Below are positions 24,401 to 36,968 of a stretch of DNA of 64,000 nucleotides, in pieces. The DNA lies in assembly GCA_029379385.1 (NCBI GenBank), contig CM055605.1:14295001-14359000 (forward strand). Direction: 5' to 3'. The notes below the pieces were generated by a model. That model had not been told where the DNA came from and ran no database searches. It saw only the letters and a list, made by a program, of their open reading frames with translations. A program made the translations under genes and the position numbers. Within the stretch, counting starts at the first letter, position 1. Each line of letters begins with the position of its first letter. This DNA is from Quillaja saponaria (taxonomy: Eukaryota > Streptophyta > Magnoliopsida > Fabales > Quillajaceae).

Positions 24401-26116
24401 ATTTTAACCCAGCACTGGAAGAATACGTGGAAATTCCCAGTGACTCTGGAATTACATTCAATGTCCAACCAAAAATGAAGGCGTTGGAGATTGCTGAAAA
24501 GGCGAGGGATGCTATTCTTAACCGGAAATTCGACCAGGTAATCAAATAACTTCTGTTGTGAACTTGGCAAGCATAGATCAGATTTAAAATGTTTAGTTGA
24601 TCTTCCTTTTACATGATCATATAGGTACGTGTTAACCTACCAAATAGTGACATGGTCGGGCATACAGGTGACATTGAAGCAACAGTTGTGGCATGCAAGG
24701 CTGCTGATGAAGCTGTAAAGGTATGCATATTGTTAGTTTTATTAGTTGTGCTGGATCAATGTTTTTGTCATATACTGAGATTTTGATTTATAGTATTCAG
24801 ATTTATGTCCACAAATAATTTTAAGAGGTTTATTATCAGCAACGAAACATTTTTGGATTTTCGGCAGGAGCCTCTTTGATCATTCGTTGCTGCTACTGTA
24901 GGAGGATTCACATGTTTTCTTTGTGGAGTGTCATCAGAGATCGTACAATTTTAATATTGGCAATTATTTTTCTTTTTGCTGGCTTTTTTACTTCAAAAGA
25001 TGATGGCTTGGCCTTTTCCTCATATTTCCCTTCTTTGTTCCATTAATAAAACTTTTTTTATTAAAAAAATTGGAAGTTTTATCCTATGTTTTGTGGCTGG
25101 GCATACTGATGGTACTGTTAGATTTCTGATTATGATGGAACAGTGTTAAAATAGGTTAAGGTTAGAAATCAATGACATGTAATTATTATTATTATTTTCT
25201 TCTGTTCTCTCCACAAATAGAAAATGAATCCAAATATCTTTACAAATGAAAAAAGAATTTACCAAAAAAAATGAACTCTGAAAAAGAGTTTACCCTGAAA
25301 AAATGAACCCTGAAAAAGTTAACCCTATTGGAGTATATGCATGTGTTTCCAGGCAACTATCTTTTTGCCCTGGTGGTCTTGTAGTGTGTTGGTCTTTAAA
25401 CATGTTTGACTGTAGCAACTCTTTTTGTGGTACCTGAGCCTCAGTCCTTTGTTTGAGCCTCTGAAGGAGTTGAAAGCCTGTTTCTAGCTTTTCTGCTATT
25501 TTGCTGTTTACTTGTAAGAATAGAAAAATATATTGAAAAGGAAGCCTAAACATCTCCTGAATATGATGTGTAATTGCAGATGATCATTGATGCAATAGAG
25601 CATGTGGGTGGAATTTATGTTATTACTGCTGATCATGGTAATGCTGAGGACATGGTGAAGAGGAATAAATCAGGCAAACCACAGCTTGATAAGAATGGAA
25701 ACATTCAAATTCTCACTTCACACACTCTTCAGCCGGTGAGTTTTGCTTAATTCTTATTCAATCATTCTTTAATTTTAAAGCCTTTACATGTAGAGAATTT
25801 AAATTGAGAGTAGCTTGTCTGAAATGTCTGTATATCTTATTAGCCCCATAATGGCTTTAAGAAGCAGAACTGCATAATCACCAAGTATCTGGTTTTTATC
25901 TTTTTAAATTTGAAGTTTTTCTTTTCTGGGTGTCTTGCCTTCTTGACTTAGGTGCCTATTGCAATTGGAGGTCCTGGGCTGTTGCCCGGTGTTAAGTTCC
26001 GCAAAGATGTTCCTACTGGCGGGCTTGCCAATGTTGCTGCAACTGTGATGAATCTTCATGGATTTGAGGCTCCTAGTGACTATGAGCCAACTCTTATTGA
26101 AGTTGTTGATAACTAG
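21465..26116 (+). CDS. PGM1: 2,3-bisphosphoglycerate-independent phosphoglycerate mutase
   Basis: Cytosolic glycolytic enzyme interconverting 3- and 2-phosphoglycerate, metal-dependent, alkaline-phosphatase fold. Coding exons: 21465-21626, 21936-22063, 22875-23025, 23128-23331, 23733-24157, 24345-24537, 24625-24720, 25580-25735, 25952-26116. All introns are GT-AG and phases agree; the sum is 1680 bases, 559 residues plus stop, the usual plant length. Visible active-site residues: Asp28 in VLDGWG, the catalytic Ser81 in GNSEVGH, TDGRDV after 165, the NFRADRM motif, Asp430 and His434 in NSDMVGHTG, Asp471-His472 in ITADHGNAE, and His501 in TSHTLQP. No transit peptide is seen, consistent with the cytosol. 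The start is fixed by [15 protein letters not shown], a typical plant N-terminus; no ATG lies between it and the acceptor. No damage seen. Intron 7 holds a LINE tail. Very sure of family; exon ends were read by eye. Confidence 0.97.
24870..25075 (+). mobile_element. LINE 3'-end remnant in intron 7 of phosphoglycerate mutase gene
   Basis: The stretch ends TTCCATTAATAAAACTTTTT followed by TTATTAAAAAAATTGG, the typical tail of plant L1-type LINEs, in the same sense as the gene. No coding domain remains. Assignment rests on the tail only. Confidence 0.4.
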
Positions 26117-26420
26117 TGCATCAGAGCATCGTCTGTTTGATACAGGATATATGATGCCCAAAGGCAAAATTTAGTATTTCTAATTTCGGTTAAATAAGTT
26201 GAACATTCATCTGCTCACATACTTGGTGGGTTCTGTTGTGTTGAGAGATTTCAAAGTTTTGATGTTACTATGCAGTTGGCAGAACATGATATTAGCGGGA
26301 AGCTGTCTTGATCTTATAATCTTTTATCTATGTCTTATTTGTAGATTATTTCAGAGCGTTGGCTAACTGATCACGCCAGGAAAATAGTAGAAAATAAAGG
26401 AGCTTAATTCTATGCACCGG
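26117..26420 (+). terminator. 3' untranslated region of phosphoglycerate mutase gene
   Basis: After the stop the sequence stays gene-like (T/G-rich). The first full AATAAA signal is at 26393-26398, inside GAAAATAAAGG. Just after, ATGCACC at 26413 and GGTGCAT at 26446 form a short imperfect hairpin. Confidence 0.4.
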
Positions 26421-26878
26421 CCGAAGTTATACTGGCCAAAGTTGGTGCATGGTGGGGCCAATTAAGTGGACGCTTTTAAAGTGGTCATGTGTAAAGTGTT
26501 TTTGTTACAAAAGCTTATATAACAGGTTGTCCATTTTTTATTTCAACGAATTTTAAACTTTTTTATTTATTTACAAGTCATTCATGTGATTAATACATGA
26601 TAAATACTCATAAATTAGTATTTGAAATTTTATGAAATATAATTGAACGCACTCCATCGTTAACAAATGCACCCGTTAAATATTTGGTTAATATATCATA
26701 AATTCTAATAAATTATAAGTTTGGAAAGTAATAATATGAAGTTAGGATATTTTGAAGAAATAAAGATATAACACGTAGACAAATGATTGATCTTTAACTA
26801 ATCAAATTAGGGGAGAATATTTAGTTTGACGTCTGATAAATTTACATCAAATAAATAATCAGTTGACAACTCTACTTA

Positions 26879-27671
26879 GAGGTTATTTGCTTTTGTTTAA
26901 GATTATTTATTATAATTGATAATAAGATTATCACATATTTTTTTATTATTATAATCAAATTTTAGATTATGATATATGATGTGTATAATTTTGGTAAGAA
27001 TTATTTATAACTAGTGAAATAATTGATTAAAAGTCGTGTTTAATATTTGATAAAATAATTATTTGATTGATTATTTCTTTCTAAGTTACCACAAAGGTAC
27101 TAAGAGATCTATTCTATCTAATTTTATATGGTTTTTGTTTAGATAAAAAAAAATTATAAAAAAACTAATTTGATTGAAGTTTTTTTCCATGAATATTAAA
27201 ATCTAACTTAAATCATAATCATATATTGAGCTATGTCAAATTTAAATTATTATATATTAATTATGAATAATATTGTTCTAAAAACATAATCATTGTGCAA
27301 TATTAAACAATAATTGTATAATAATATTAGATAATATTAATAACAAAGAAGAAAAAAGAAAAGAATATATGTCAGAGATGTAATGTTGGTTAAGTTTTGA
27401 GTAATGTATTTGGAGTATTGGATGTCATTTGTGAAAATAGTAGGGTCAGCATGGTATTTTACTTTGTCAAACTTGAACATTATAAAACCTGATTATAAGT
27501 GAATAAAAGAAGCTTCAAATCCATGTTTAATTTTTTTTTTTATTATAACAAGAAAATCTTAGTACAATAATCCAATTATAATCTAAATTTTTTTTCTAAC
27601 CTAACACATGACATCTAAATTATGATTATAATAAGGGATTTGACGAGATTATAATCAAATACAAATACCTC
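26879..27671. mobile_element. Tourist-like (PIF/Harbinger) MITE
   Basis: The element starts GAGGTTATTTGCTTTTG and its other end, inverted, reads GAGGTATTTGTATTTG. TTA stands on both sides (26876-26878 and 27672-27674), the 3-bp duplication of PIF/Harbinger elements. The interior is almost wholly A/T and has no coding capacity; arms stay loosely complementary (TAAGATTAT, TTATAATCA words) further in. Confidence 0.7.
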
Positions 27672-27889
27672 TTAATATTTTTAGATTTTTTTTTTCAAAT
27701 TAACTGTTTTTTAGTGGAATTTTTTCATATTTTTAATAAAATTATTTTCTCTTCTATATATATTTATATTATATTTTTTTATATATTATTTTAATTTTTT
27801 TTTCTCTTTTACCTATTATTTAACTATAGCATTATATTTACCTATAACTAATTTTATATAATTAATAATAAAATTTTGTTTAAATCATG

Positions 27890-28355
27890 TTCAAAAATCA
27901 AATTCTAAAATCTTAAATTTAATTCAATTATGAGTTTTTCAATTTATCACAATATCGTTGGTGATGAAGTATAAGATCAATACTAAATATTTAGGGTTAA
28001 ATGAGAATTCTGTTTGATTTATGCTTAAGACTAATTATAAAGTTATTTTTAAAATAATCCAATTAACTACGAGTTATACACTCTATCCTTAATATCTTTA
28101 GTAATGAAGTATAAGATCTAGTTAGATTCAAAAGATTATTGGTTTAATTTATGATTAAGGATTAAATTTAAAATTATTACTTAATAGTCCAATTAATTAT
28201 CAATTACGCATTTTATTCTCAAGATCATTAGTTATGGGTATAAGAACACTCCACATGACTTGGGATTAAAGGGGAGTTTTGTTTAATTCATGATTAATGA
28301 TTAATTTCAAAATTTGAAATTAATTCTCAAGTAACTCAATTAACAATGATTTATG
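27890..28355. repeat. Degenerate tandem array, unit about 130-140 bp
   Basis: Three diverged copies: GTGATGAAGTATAAGATC (27961), GTAATGAAGTATAAGATC (28102) and GTTATGGGTATAAGAAC (28231), each followed by AATT(C/T)-rich DNA with a TTTAATTTATGATTAAGGATTA-like stretch and TCCAATTAA. No coding potential. Confidence 0.65.
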
Positions 28356-28358
28356 CTC

Positions 28359-28815
28359 TCTATCCAATTATTATTTATTTTTATAATTATAATGACAAAA
28401 CATTTTATTAGGGAATAAATCACTATTGATGCTGTTACAACCTATCACCAATTAATGATCTATGTCATAAGTAGATCAATAATGAAATTATTAAAATATA
28501 AATTCAATTATTATTTATTTTTCATAATTAAGCATGTCATTGGATTAAATCACTAAAATTGATCTTACAACATATCACCAATAATCTAGATCATAAGTAG
28601 ATTAAGAATGAAATTATATATAAAAAAAATTAATTATTCTTTATTTTCATAATTATAATGACAAAGTATGTCATTTAAGATTAAATCACTCTTGTTGCTC
28701 TTACAATGTATTACCAATGATCTAAGTCATAAAGTAGATTAAGAATGAAATTATTAAAATAAAAAAAATCAATTATTCTTTAGTTTTGTGATTATAATGA
28801 TAAAGTATGTCATTC
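28359..28815. repeat. Second tandem array, unit about 126-137 bp
   Basis: About 3.5 copies of a unit with CAATTATT(A/C)TTTA, ATAATTATAATGACAAA, ATTAAATCACT and ATAAGTAGAT(C/T)AA; GTAGAT occurs at 28471, 28597 and 28734. It directly follows the first array and has a similar period but a different sequence. Confidence 0.7.
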
Positions 28816-29339
28816 AACTGCTGATTGTCAAAAAGTTGATTCAAACAGTGCTTCAGTTGACCGAGTTTCAAACTATAATATTGAATCATCTTTGTTATAA
28901 CCTAGTATCGAAGTGTACATTTTATAGTTGTTGTAAGTAACTTAGAGTTATAAGAGAAATAAATTGACAAACAAAATAAACTAAAGTAAACAACTTGTCA
29001 CAACTCTTATAACCTGATATCGTAAAAGTCGAGCTTAATGTGTAAATTCTAGTTATAAAAATAAACAAAATAAATAAGTAACAGTCAAATTGAACATGTT
29101 ATAACTTGTCAACTCAATGTACTTTTCAGGATGTGGTATGTAAATAATTGTGACTGAGTAAATAATAATTTTTCATAAAGTAAACTAAAATAAAAGAGTA
29201 TTTGAATCTACGAATATATATGTATATATATATATATGTAAATTAATTTCCATCATCCAATTGGTTATTTGTGACTTGTAGTTAATTGTGAAATTGTTAT
29301 TTATAAGTAGAACAAATGTGTAACCAATTTAAATATTTA

Positions 29340-29341
<2 letters not shown>

Positions 29342-29390
<49 letters not shown>
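29342..29390. repeat. (TA)n microsatellite
   Basis: About 24 TA units immediately before the LTR start at 29391. Similar but shorter runs lie at 33870-33897 and 34903-34940. Confidence 0.95.
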
Positions 29391-29394
<4 letters not shown>

Positions 29395-32300
29395 AGCACC
29401 TGCAACTAAGATTAAATTTGAGCCACAAACTTTAAAACCATTGACTTTAACCATACTTTTAAGATTTTGTCTTATTTCGTATTATCCTTTTATTTTTCCT
29501 TTTTATTTTTTTTCCTTCCTAGCTAATTTTCGTCGTTTTCTTTCCCCTACTGCCTCTGTTTTCCTTTGTTTTCTTTGCTTCTTGAGTCTTCGATTGTGTG
29601 CTTTGCTTACACTCTTCTGATTCTACCATGAGAAGTTCCTTTGCTACCGTCTTCTACCTTGCTTGGTTTTAGTCTTTTTCCTTGAGTTGTCGTGTGTGTG
29701 TCCCTCATGTATTAGCCAATTCATCAAGACAATTTCTTCATCCTAACTTGTAGACGTGTAAAGCGAGAGTTTGGGGGGAAACTTGAAGCTGTTGTTTAGC
29801 TCAAGTTGTAGCAAGCAGCACCATCTTGTTATTTTCCTCTAATTCTATCTTCACCTAGCTATTCTATATTTGTCTAGCCAAGAAAAGGTGTACTCCTGCT
29901 TTGCCATGTGTTTCCCTCTCTTGGAGTAGCTCCACACTAGCTTGGTTTGGTGTTTTTTAGTTGTCTTTGCTTCCTTCCAGTCGTGGAAGCCTCCAATCAG
30001 ACTTGTAGAGCTTGGAAGCTCCTTACTTCTTGGTGGCAGCAACCCCACCAACGACAATCAATATCTACTAGGGTAGTTGTCAATTAGTACTTCCTTGTTT
30101 CCATGTAATCCATCTTTGTTTCCCTAAGTTGAAATTTTATTTGTATGAGTTAGAGGGTAATATTATAAACAAAGGGTTATGAAAAACAAAACTTGTGGTA
30201 GGTGGATTGATTATAAAAGTTTTTTAAATTGATACTAGATTGTTGTTAGAATACTTTTATCATATGTATGTGGGACTTATACATATATGAATGTATGGAT
30301 TGAAACTTGAAAGTGATTGATATGGGGTTTTAGGGAGAATTGGTGTTGAATTCTCTTAATTCAAGTCTTTAAAATGGCTAAGTGAATTCCTATGAGATAT
30401 GTATACATATGTACACACACATATCAATGGAAGGAAATCATGCATTCAAGATGTTTGATAAAATGCCTACAAGAAAACTAGTTATAACTTTTTGAGTAAA
30501 ATTTGGAAGATTTAAGTCTCAGTGGTTAGTTGTTGTTGGAATTTGAATAAAAGTTCATAAACAAGAGTAGATAATGGTTAGTTAATGTTGTGGGTTAAGG
30601 AGTTAAAGAAAGTGAGCAGTGGGTTTGAACGAAGGAGTGTTAGTTATGGGTAAAGTGTTAGAAAATGAGAGTTAAGAGGTCTTTAAAGGGATGCAGGACT
30701 AAATTTCGTGGGTTAGAGAAATCTTGTATTTCGAGTATTTTTAAGACTGAACTAAATTAAGAGTTACAAAGATAAAATGTATCTTAGGGTCTTGAGATAA
30801 TACATAGAAATTTTGGTAACCTAATTCTAAGTATATTTATAGTTAGAGCTGTTGGATTGTAGCTAGGTCCATGTAAGATTTTAGGTGAGCTTTAGTCAGT
30901 TCGGAAGATTTTGTTGGGGGTTATAGCTGGAATTAGCTTAGGACCTCTGAATAAAAGTTTTTATTAACATATTGAAGGATAAATCTAGAGTGGTTTAGGT
31001 CTCAATTCTATGTTGTGTGTATTTTGGAGGTATTGGAAGTTATAGTTGTGATTTTCGAATCCTAACTGAACCTGTTTTGATCTAGCTAATGTTAGGGGCT
31101 CTTAAATGATGAAATAGGAAGAGAGTGATAAGTACTTAATGTTCCTAACATCTTGATAAACTATACTGAAAATTTTCCTAATTTAATTCCTAAGTATGAG
31201 AATTTTATAAGCATCAGAATCATGGCAACCAGAAATTTGTACAGTGCCTTGTTTTTGATTATGTAAGGAATTGGGTGAGTTCAAGACTAATTTTAGGAAA
31301 ATTCCTAAATAAGAAAGATAGCTAACTTCCTAAAGTTAATATTTCAACTTGGTTTTATTAAATTTGGTTAAGTATGTAAGTTGAAAACAAACATATATCC
31401 AGGGGGGAGGGAGGGTTGTGAAACTGCCTAAAAGAAGTAAACTTTTAATAAATACTTGAAACTTAATAATTCTAGATTTTAGTAATTAAAATGTTATAAC
31501 TTATAAAATTGATAAAACAAATAATACATGGAAAATGTAATTGTAGCTTCAAAAAGTATTATGGAATCAATGACATAAGTGAGTGTAAGAGGAAGTGACG
31601 AATAAGATTTGTAAACCGGTGAGTGGTTAACTGTTACCCTTTGGTGGCTAGATTATTATGCATAATTGTATGTATTTGAATAGATGTGTTATATTGAAAA
31701 ATAAACATGTGCAATGTTTTTTTTGAGTTATTTGAATTATGTTTGATATTTAAAATTGCTTATGGTTGATAAGGGCCAACAAAATGAATTTTTCTCTGAA
31801 ATGTTTTTTATTTCTAAAATTGAAATCTAGGTGCACCTAGGATGCTTTGATTTAATATTTTGATATAAGATACTTTGATTCTGATAAGTTTTTTTTTATT
31901 TTATTTATTTAAAAAATTGAGTGCTTAGCCCCTGTGGGTAAATTTTGAGGAGGTATGAAGATTTAGTGATTCTGCATTCCAGTGATTTTGTTTGGTGTGC
32001 GGGCGCAAAATTGCCTTATGGGAGATTGGTGTGCAGGGCTGAGTTACTCGGTTGGCCTTTTGCATGATTTGTGTACTTTGATTGCTTTAATTGTTTTAAT
32101 TGAATTATACAGAGTACTACTTGAACTGTGCTTGTTAAGTTTATGTCATCGTAATCGTGTACGTATGACCTTAGTGGTTTTGAAATTTATGATAAGTTGA
32201 TATTAATTGATTATATATGTGGGTTGAGTGATGCTACTACCCTTTGGGTATGATTTTGCACTCATTGAGTTCATAGGACTCACCTCTCTTTGTTAATATA

Positions 32301-32785
32301 TTTTTTTAGTAACAAGATCTCTATGAACGTTAATTACCAATACTGGGCTTGATGAGTGTTTGGTGGCAAGGTATATTCGGAATCTCATACTTGAATTCAA
32401 GGATGAAAGTTTGTAGTCATACTATAACTGTGAGATGTTTGATTTTGTGTAATGTAGTAGTCTAGTTATTTGTTATTTGTATATGACTGGAGTGCAGCTT
32501 CTCTGTGTAATTTTGTGGTTATTGTGATCTGATTATATATAAGCAGGTGTGCTTGTTTGTATTTTGAGGCATATTCCATGTTGCATGGAATCTCTGCCAA
32601 AATTTTTAGTAATTGTTATTTGTTTTAGTAAACAAACTTTTATAGTTAACTTCTATTTTATAAAATTTGTTTTTATGTATTGGTTTAGTTCAAGAGTCAT
32701 AAGTATTCAGTTGTGGTAAAGTAGGGTTATGGAGGTTTGGTTATCCAATCCTCCGGCCGTTCATGTCTCTGTGAATGGTGTGACA
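29391..32785 (+). mobile_element. Long LTR (copy 1) of a Ty3/gypsy Del/Tekay-type element
   Basis: Begins TGTAAGCACC and ends GGTGTGACA. Two bases after the end, TTGGTATCATAACC (32788-32801) matches the usual primer-binding site for initiator methionine tRNA (TGGTATCAGAGC) at 10 of 12 positions, which fixes the 3' edge. At 3.4 kb it is long but within the range of Del/Tekay LTRs. The same blocks recur in the second copy at 33.0-35.07 kb (TTAAACTTTAACC-like start, AGTGACGA(A/G)(T/C)AA, ACTCACCTCT...TTTGTTAATAT). Leader sequence continues to about 32955 and then breaks off. The 72-codon frame at 31982-32200 is LTR sequence, not a gene. Confidence 0.65.
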
Positions 32786-32787
32786 AG

Positions 32788-32801
32788 TTGGTATCATAAC
32801 C
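32788..32801 (+). other. Retrotransposon primer-binding site (initiator Met tRNA)
   Basis: TTGGTATCATAACC directly follows the LTR; compare TGGTATCAGAGC, the common plant primer site. A partly deleted counterpart (ATCATAGCTTGGGTTTAGA, about 35065) follows the second LTR copy. Confidence 0.6.
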
Positions 32802-32999
32802 TGGATTTAGAGGTATGTGATTGCAAATACGGATGATGTCGCTTTGTTTGCGTACATTACGTGGGGCATATGTGGACTTAGTGATACGTTCTAATTCATT
32901 ATAAAACTTCAAGTTGTGATTCTTTAATGTATTATCCTTGGTCTTATACGATAAATGAGCGTGAGGTGTGTGACATAATCATTTAATATATACATATAC

Positions 33000-33865
33000 C
33001 AAGAATTTATATACACCATAACTTTAAAAATTTAAACTTTAACCTTATCATTTATTTCCTTTTCCCCCTTTTTCCTTGTATTTTTTCTTATTTTTCTCTA
33101 CACGTGTTCTGTTTTTTTCCATGGCCTCATCCCCTATTTTAGATTCTTTATATGCTCCTTTTGTAGTTGAGCTTATATCCCTCTTTGTAGCCAAAATTTT
33201 CATCCTTCCTCCTACTTTCTACTTTATCTTCAACAGTCACCCCTAGCTTGACTATAGCAGTTGTGTAACAGCAAAAATTCAGAGCCTTTGACGTCTTCTT
33301 ATAGCCAAGACTTCCATGGAAGCTTGCTAACCGTTAAGGTGTACAGCTTCCTAAGATTTTCCTCCTGGGAAGTAGGTGGTTTAAGGCTGAATTTCAGAGC
33401 TATATTACCTCCTTTCACACATAACAACAACTGATTTTGGAGAGCAGTAGCTTTCCTTGCAACCAAATTCAGGTATGGTGTTTTGGGGGTTAGTTTTTAA
33501 TGGATTTCCTTATGTTCTTATAACCAATTGCTATTATTTTTTTTGTGTTTAAGGATTGGTGGTAGGGTTTGAGTAATTGAGAATGAAAGTCTAGGAATGG
33601 AATCATGAAAGTGATTAAAATGGAAGATTTAGAGGGAGTTAAGGATGAGTTTCCATAATTCAAGTTTGTAAATTGCTAAATCAATTTTGAAGTCAATGTT
33701 TAGAATATGTATAAAATTGAAAGTAAGGGATTTGTATTGATTTTCTTGGTGTGTGTGTATATATATATATATATATTTATTTATATATACTCTTGAATTG
33801 GAATTAATTATGCCCTTAAGGTGTTTGTTAAAATGCCTAAAAGGGGTTAAAGAAATGTATTAACT

Positions 33866-33900
<35 letters not shown>

Positions 33901-34900
33901 TTTTGTTAATTATAGGATTATAACCATGAAATTTATAAACTAAGTAATACTTGAAAATATGATTTTCAGCTCAGAAACGTAACATCGATCCAACGACACA
34001 GATGAACCCAAGAGGCAGTGACGAGCAAAATCCGTGACTTTGTGAGCGGAAAACATTACCCTGTGGATATTAGTTGCATTTTACAATATTATATATATGT
34101 GTATAATTGTTGGATGAAAGTGTGTAATACCTTGAGTTGTATTATTTGATAATGATATTATACCTTTGAAATGTTGCTAGTTAGTGTGCAAGAATTAAGG
34201 TGAAATCTTGTTTATGTTTAATAAGGCCAATGAATTATTTTATTTTATACGTATAAGATAGAATCCCGGTACACCTAGGATAACTTTGATTTGATTATTT
34301 GATGTTCGAACAAAAACATTTGAATAACTCAGCCCCGGAGAGGTTATATGAGAAGTTTATATATATATTCTTGGTGTGTATGAGTAAAAGGCCTCGTGAG
34401 GATACGTACATGATGTGTGGGTGTACTTTGATTATCGGATCTTTTGGTTGTTTTGTTTGATTTTCTTGCATATGAACTTTTGTGTATTATATTGGTTATG
34501 ATTTTGCATTTGGATGAATATGTGTATGTGTGAGCTTGAATTGTAATGTAGTGACTTTTAATTATGTATTAATTGATGCTACTTTTTTCACTTACTGAGT
34601 CTTCATGACTCACTCCTCGTTTGTTAATATTTTTTTTTTTTGGCACATGATCTCAATAATATTCTTCGTGTGGTTTGCAGTCAACATACGGTTTAAGTCA
34701 TGAGTTTTTGATTTGTGTAATACTTTGGTTCGTTAATTTTTATGATATAAAAATAGAGCGGAGCTCCTTGTGGTAGTTATGTTGTTATTCTTGTTGCCAT
34801 TGTTGTGTAAATAGGTATACATGTTATATGTATTATTCGGGCATATTCCACTTTACGGGGAACCTCAGTCGAATTTTTATTTAAAATACTACTCCTTTCA

Positions 34901-34943
<43 letters not shown>

Positions 34944-35065
34944 GTTATATTTTTACAAAGTTTTCTTTTAATTTTGTTTTAAGTAAATGATTATGTGCAT
35001 TTTTTTTTGGATTTTGAGTCAGGTTTACAGAGATTTGGTTATCTATTCCTTCGACCAATCATATC
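33000..35065 (+). mobile_element. LTR copy 2, 5' LTR of the gag-bearing remnant
   Basis: Shares order and wording with copy 1 over most of its length but is shorter (2.1 kb) and has lost its last bases and part of the primer site. It is followed by the same leader (GTGACTACAAATGCGGGATG against GTGATTGCAAATACGGATGATG) and then gag. The two LTRs are in direct orientation with only 0.2 kb between. They differ a lot, so the element is old. Confidence 0.6.
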
Positions 35066-35249
35066 ATAGCTTGGGTTTAGATGTCTGTGACTACAAATGC
35101 GGGATGTGGTTACTCTGTTTACGTACATTATCCCAGGTCATATATGGATTTAGTAATACATCCTGAAATTTCATGTTGTGATTCTCTAATATATTGTCCT
35201 TTGTCTTATATGAGAAATATATATTGAATTCGTTTGTTCTTGTTTTAGA

Positions 35250-36968
35250 TACGACGAGGCATAGTGGCTGTGTTGCGGGTCGTGGGAGGCAGCAAGATGC
35301 TAGAGTCGACTAGGGATATACTAGTCCTTAGGTGCTAGTAGCCAGAGGTAGAGGTCATAAATGACGTGGTAAAGGTAGAGGTAGAGCCAATGAACAAGTT
35401 AAAGCAGTGGCCCCTGGTCTTAATTTAGAGCAGCTTGTACAGGGACTAGATAGAAAACAAAGGATTGTAGGTGATTTAGTTGGGATATTGGCTCAACAAC
35501 ATCAGCCTCAGTAGGGTCAACCACAACCTTCTCTAGTTCCTCCTGTTCAGCCTTAGCAAGAAGCAAACCCTCCAGTTCCAGTTCAATAAGACTGAGGGGT
35601 ATTTGTATCATTGCATGATTTCTAGAATATGTAGCTACCTAGGTTCTCTGGTATGGACTCTACTCACGATCCATATACTTTCTTGGAGGAGTTTGATCGA
35701 TTGTGTATGGCATTGGGATGTGATCCTGTTTGGGCAGTGGAGTTAGTCAACTATCAGTTGCATGATATGGTGTATGAGTGGTATAAGGTGTAGTGCAACA
35801 GCTAATTGAGCCAACTTCACTTACTTGGTCGGAGTTTAGCAGAGCTTTCTTTGAACATTTTTTATTAGAAAGTGTGAAAGACATGTACGCTCAGGAGTTC
35901 GAGCGGCTAGTTCAGATTAAAGGCATGTCAATGGCAGAGTATAAGACTCAATTTACCAGGCTATCCTGCTTTGCTCTGCATATGGTGGCAATCGATCATA
36001 TGAGAGTGAAAGGGGTTTGTTAATGGTTTAAGCGATTTTTTGTTCAGGTTAGTGTTCGTGATGGACATTACCACTTATACTTGGGCAGTGGATGCTACTT
36101 ATTGACTAGAGAACCGATATTTAGAAAGGCAATCTGAGCAGGAAAGTCGTAAGAAGCCAAGACAGGAGGGTCCTTCCACTTCTTAAAGGTCTGAATGTGA
36201 ATCTACCTCAAGACATAGCTCTTTAAGTGGTGGTTTTCAGTATGATAGAGGTCAGACTAGACAGAGCTTTGGAAGTCAATCACAGGTGACATCATCTAGT
36301 GGTCCTTGGGCTTTAGAAGTTTCTGTATACCCTACTTGTGGTGTCAGACACATAGGGCAATGCCGAAGGGAGTTTGGTACGTGCTTCAAGTATAGTGCCA
36401 AGGATCATCGTATTCGAAGAGGGCATCCGAGCCTCTTGATATTCCTTTAGCAGTTTCGATACCACTAGGGGAGATAATTCTTGCAAATAGGCATATTCCG
36501 TCTTCTGAAGTGATAGTGAATAGTGGGATATGTTATGTGGACTTGATAATATTAGACATGTTGGAATATGATGTGATTTTGGGCATGGATTGGTTGTCTA
36601 ACTATCATGCTGTAGTGGATTATCTTGATAGAAGTGTTAAGTTTAGCATTCTAGAGAAGCTGACTTTTGCTTTTCAAGGGGATCAGAGTGAAGTTCTTCC
36701 TAATTTGATCTTTACCATTTAAGCTATAAGACTTATCAAGAAGAAACATCAGGTATATCTAGCCTATTTTAAGGATACTTAGTTAGAGTGTCCTTCTTTG
36801 GAGCAGATTCCTGTGGTGAAAGAATTCTCTGATGTGTTTTTGGAAGAACTTCCTGGTCTTCCTCCTGAGAAAGCTAAAGTTGCAGTTGTAAGACTCGATG
36901 GATAAGGGATTTATTCATCCCAGTTCATCTCCTTGGGGTAATCCTATTCTTTTTATTCTTGAAAAAGA
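35250..36968 (+). pseudogene. Ty3/gypsy gag-protease-RT start, Del/Tekay type, broken
   Basis: In order: an RG-rich gag N-terminus (35270-35400); LEEFDRLCMALGCDPVW (about 35680) and LTWSEFSRAFFEHF...MAEYKTQFTRLS (35815-35965), the retrotransposon gag domain; a zinc-knuckle remnant CGVRHIGQCRREFGTCF (36338-36390); protease-region VILGMDWLSNYHAVVDY (36570-36620); the linker VVKEFSDVFLEELPGLPPEK; and the first RT motif DKGFIHPSSSPWGNPILF (36895-36950). Stops interrupt it at several places (for example after MVYEWYKV at 35793), and frames change. The rest of RT, RNase H and the matching integrase are missing; the sequence switches at about 36968 to another element. Confidence 0.8.

Noticed and set aside
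27890..28815. CRISPR-like spacing of repeats
   Set aside because: Units are contiguous tandem copies in plant nuclear DNA, with no short repeat/unique spacer pattern and no cas genes.
32788..32801. tRNA-like sequence
   Set aside because: Only the 3'-end complement is present, in the primer-site position after an LTR; there is no cloverleaf.
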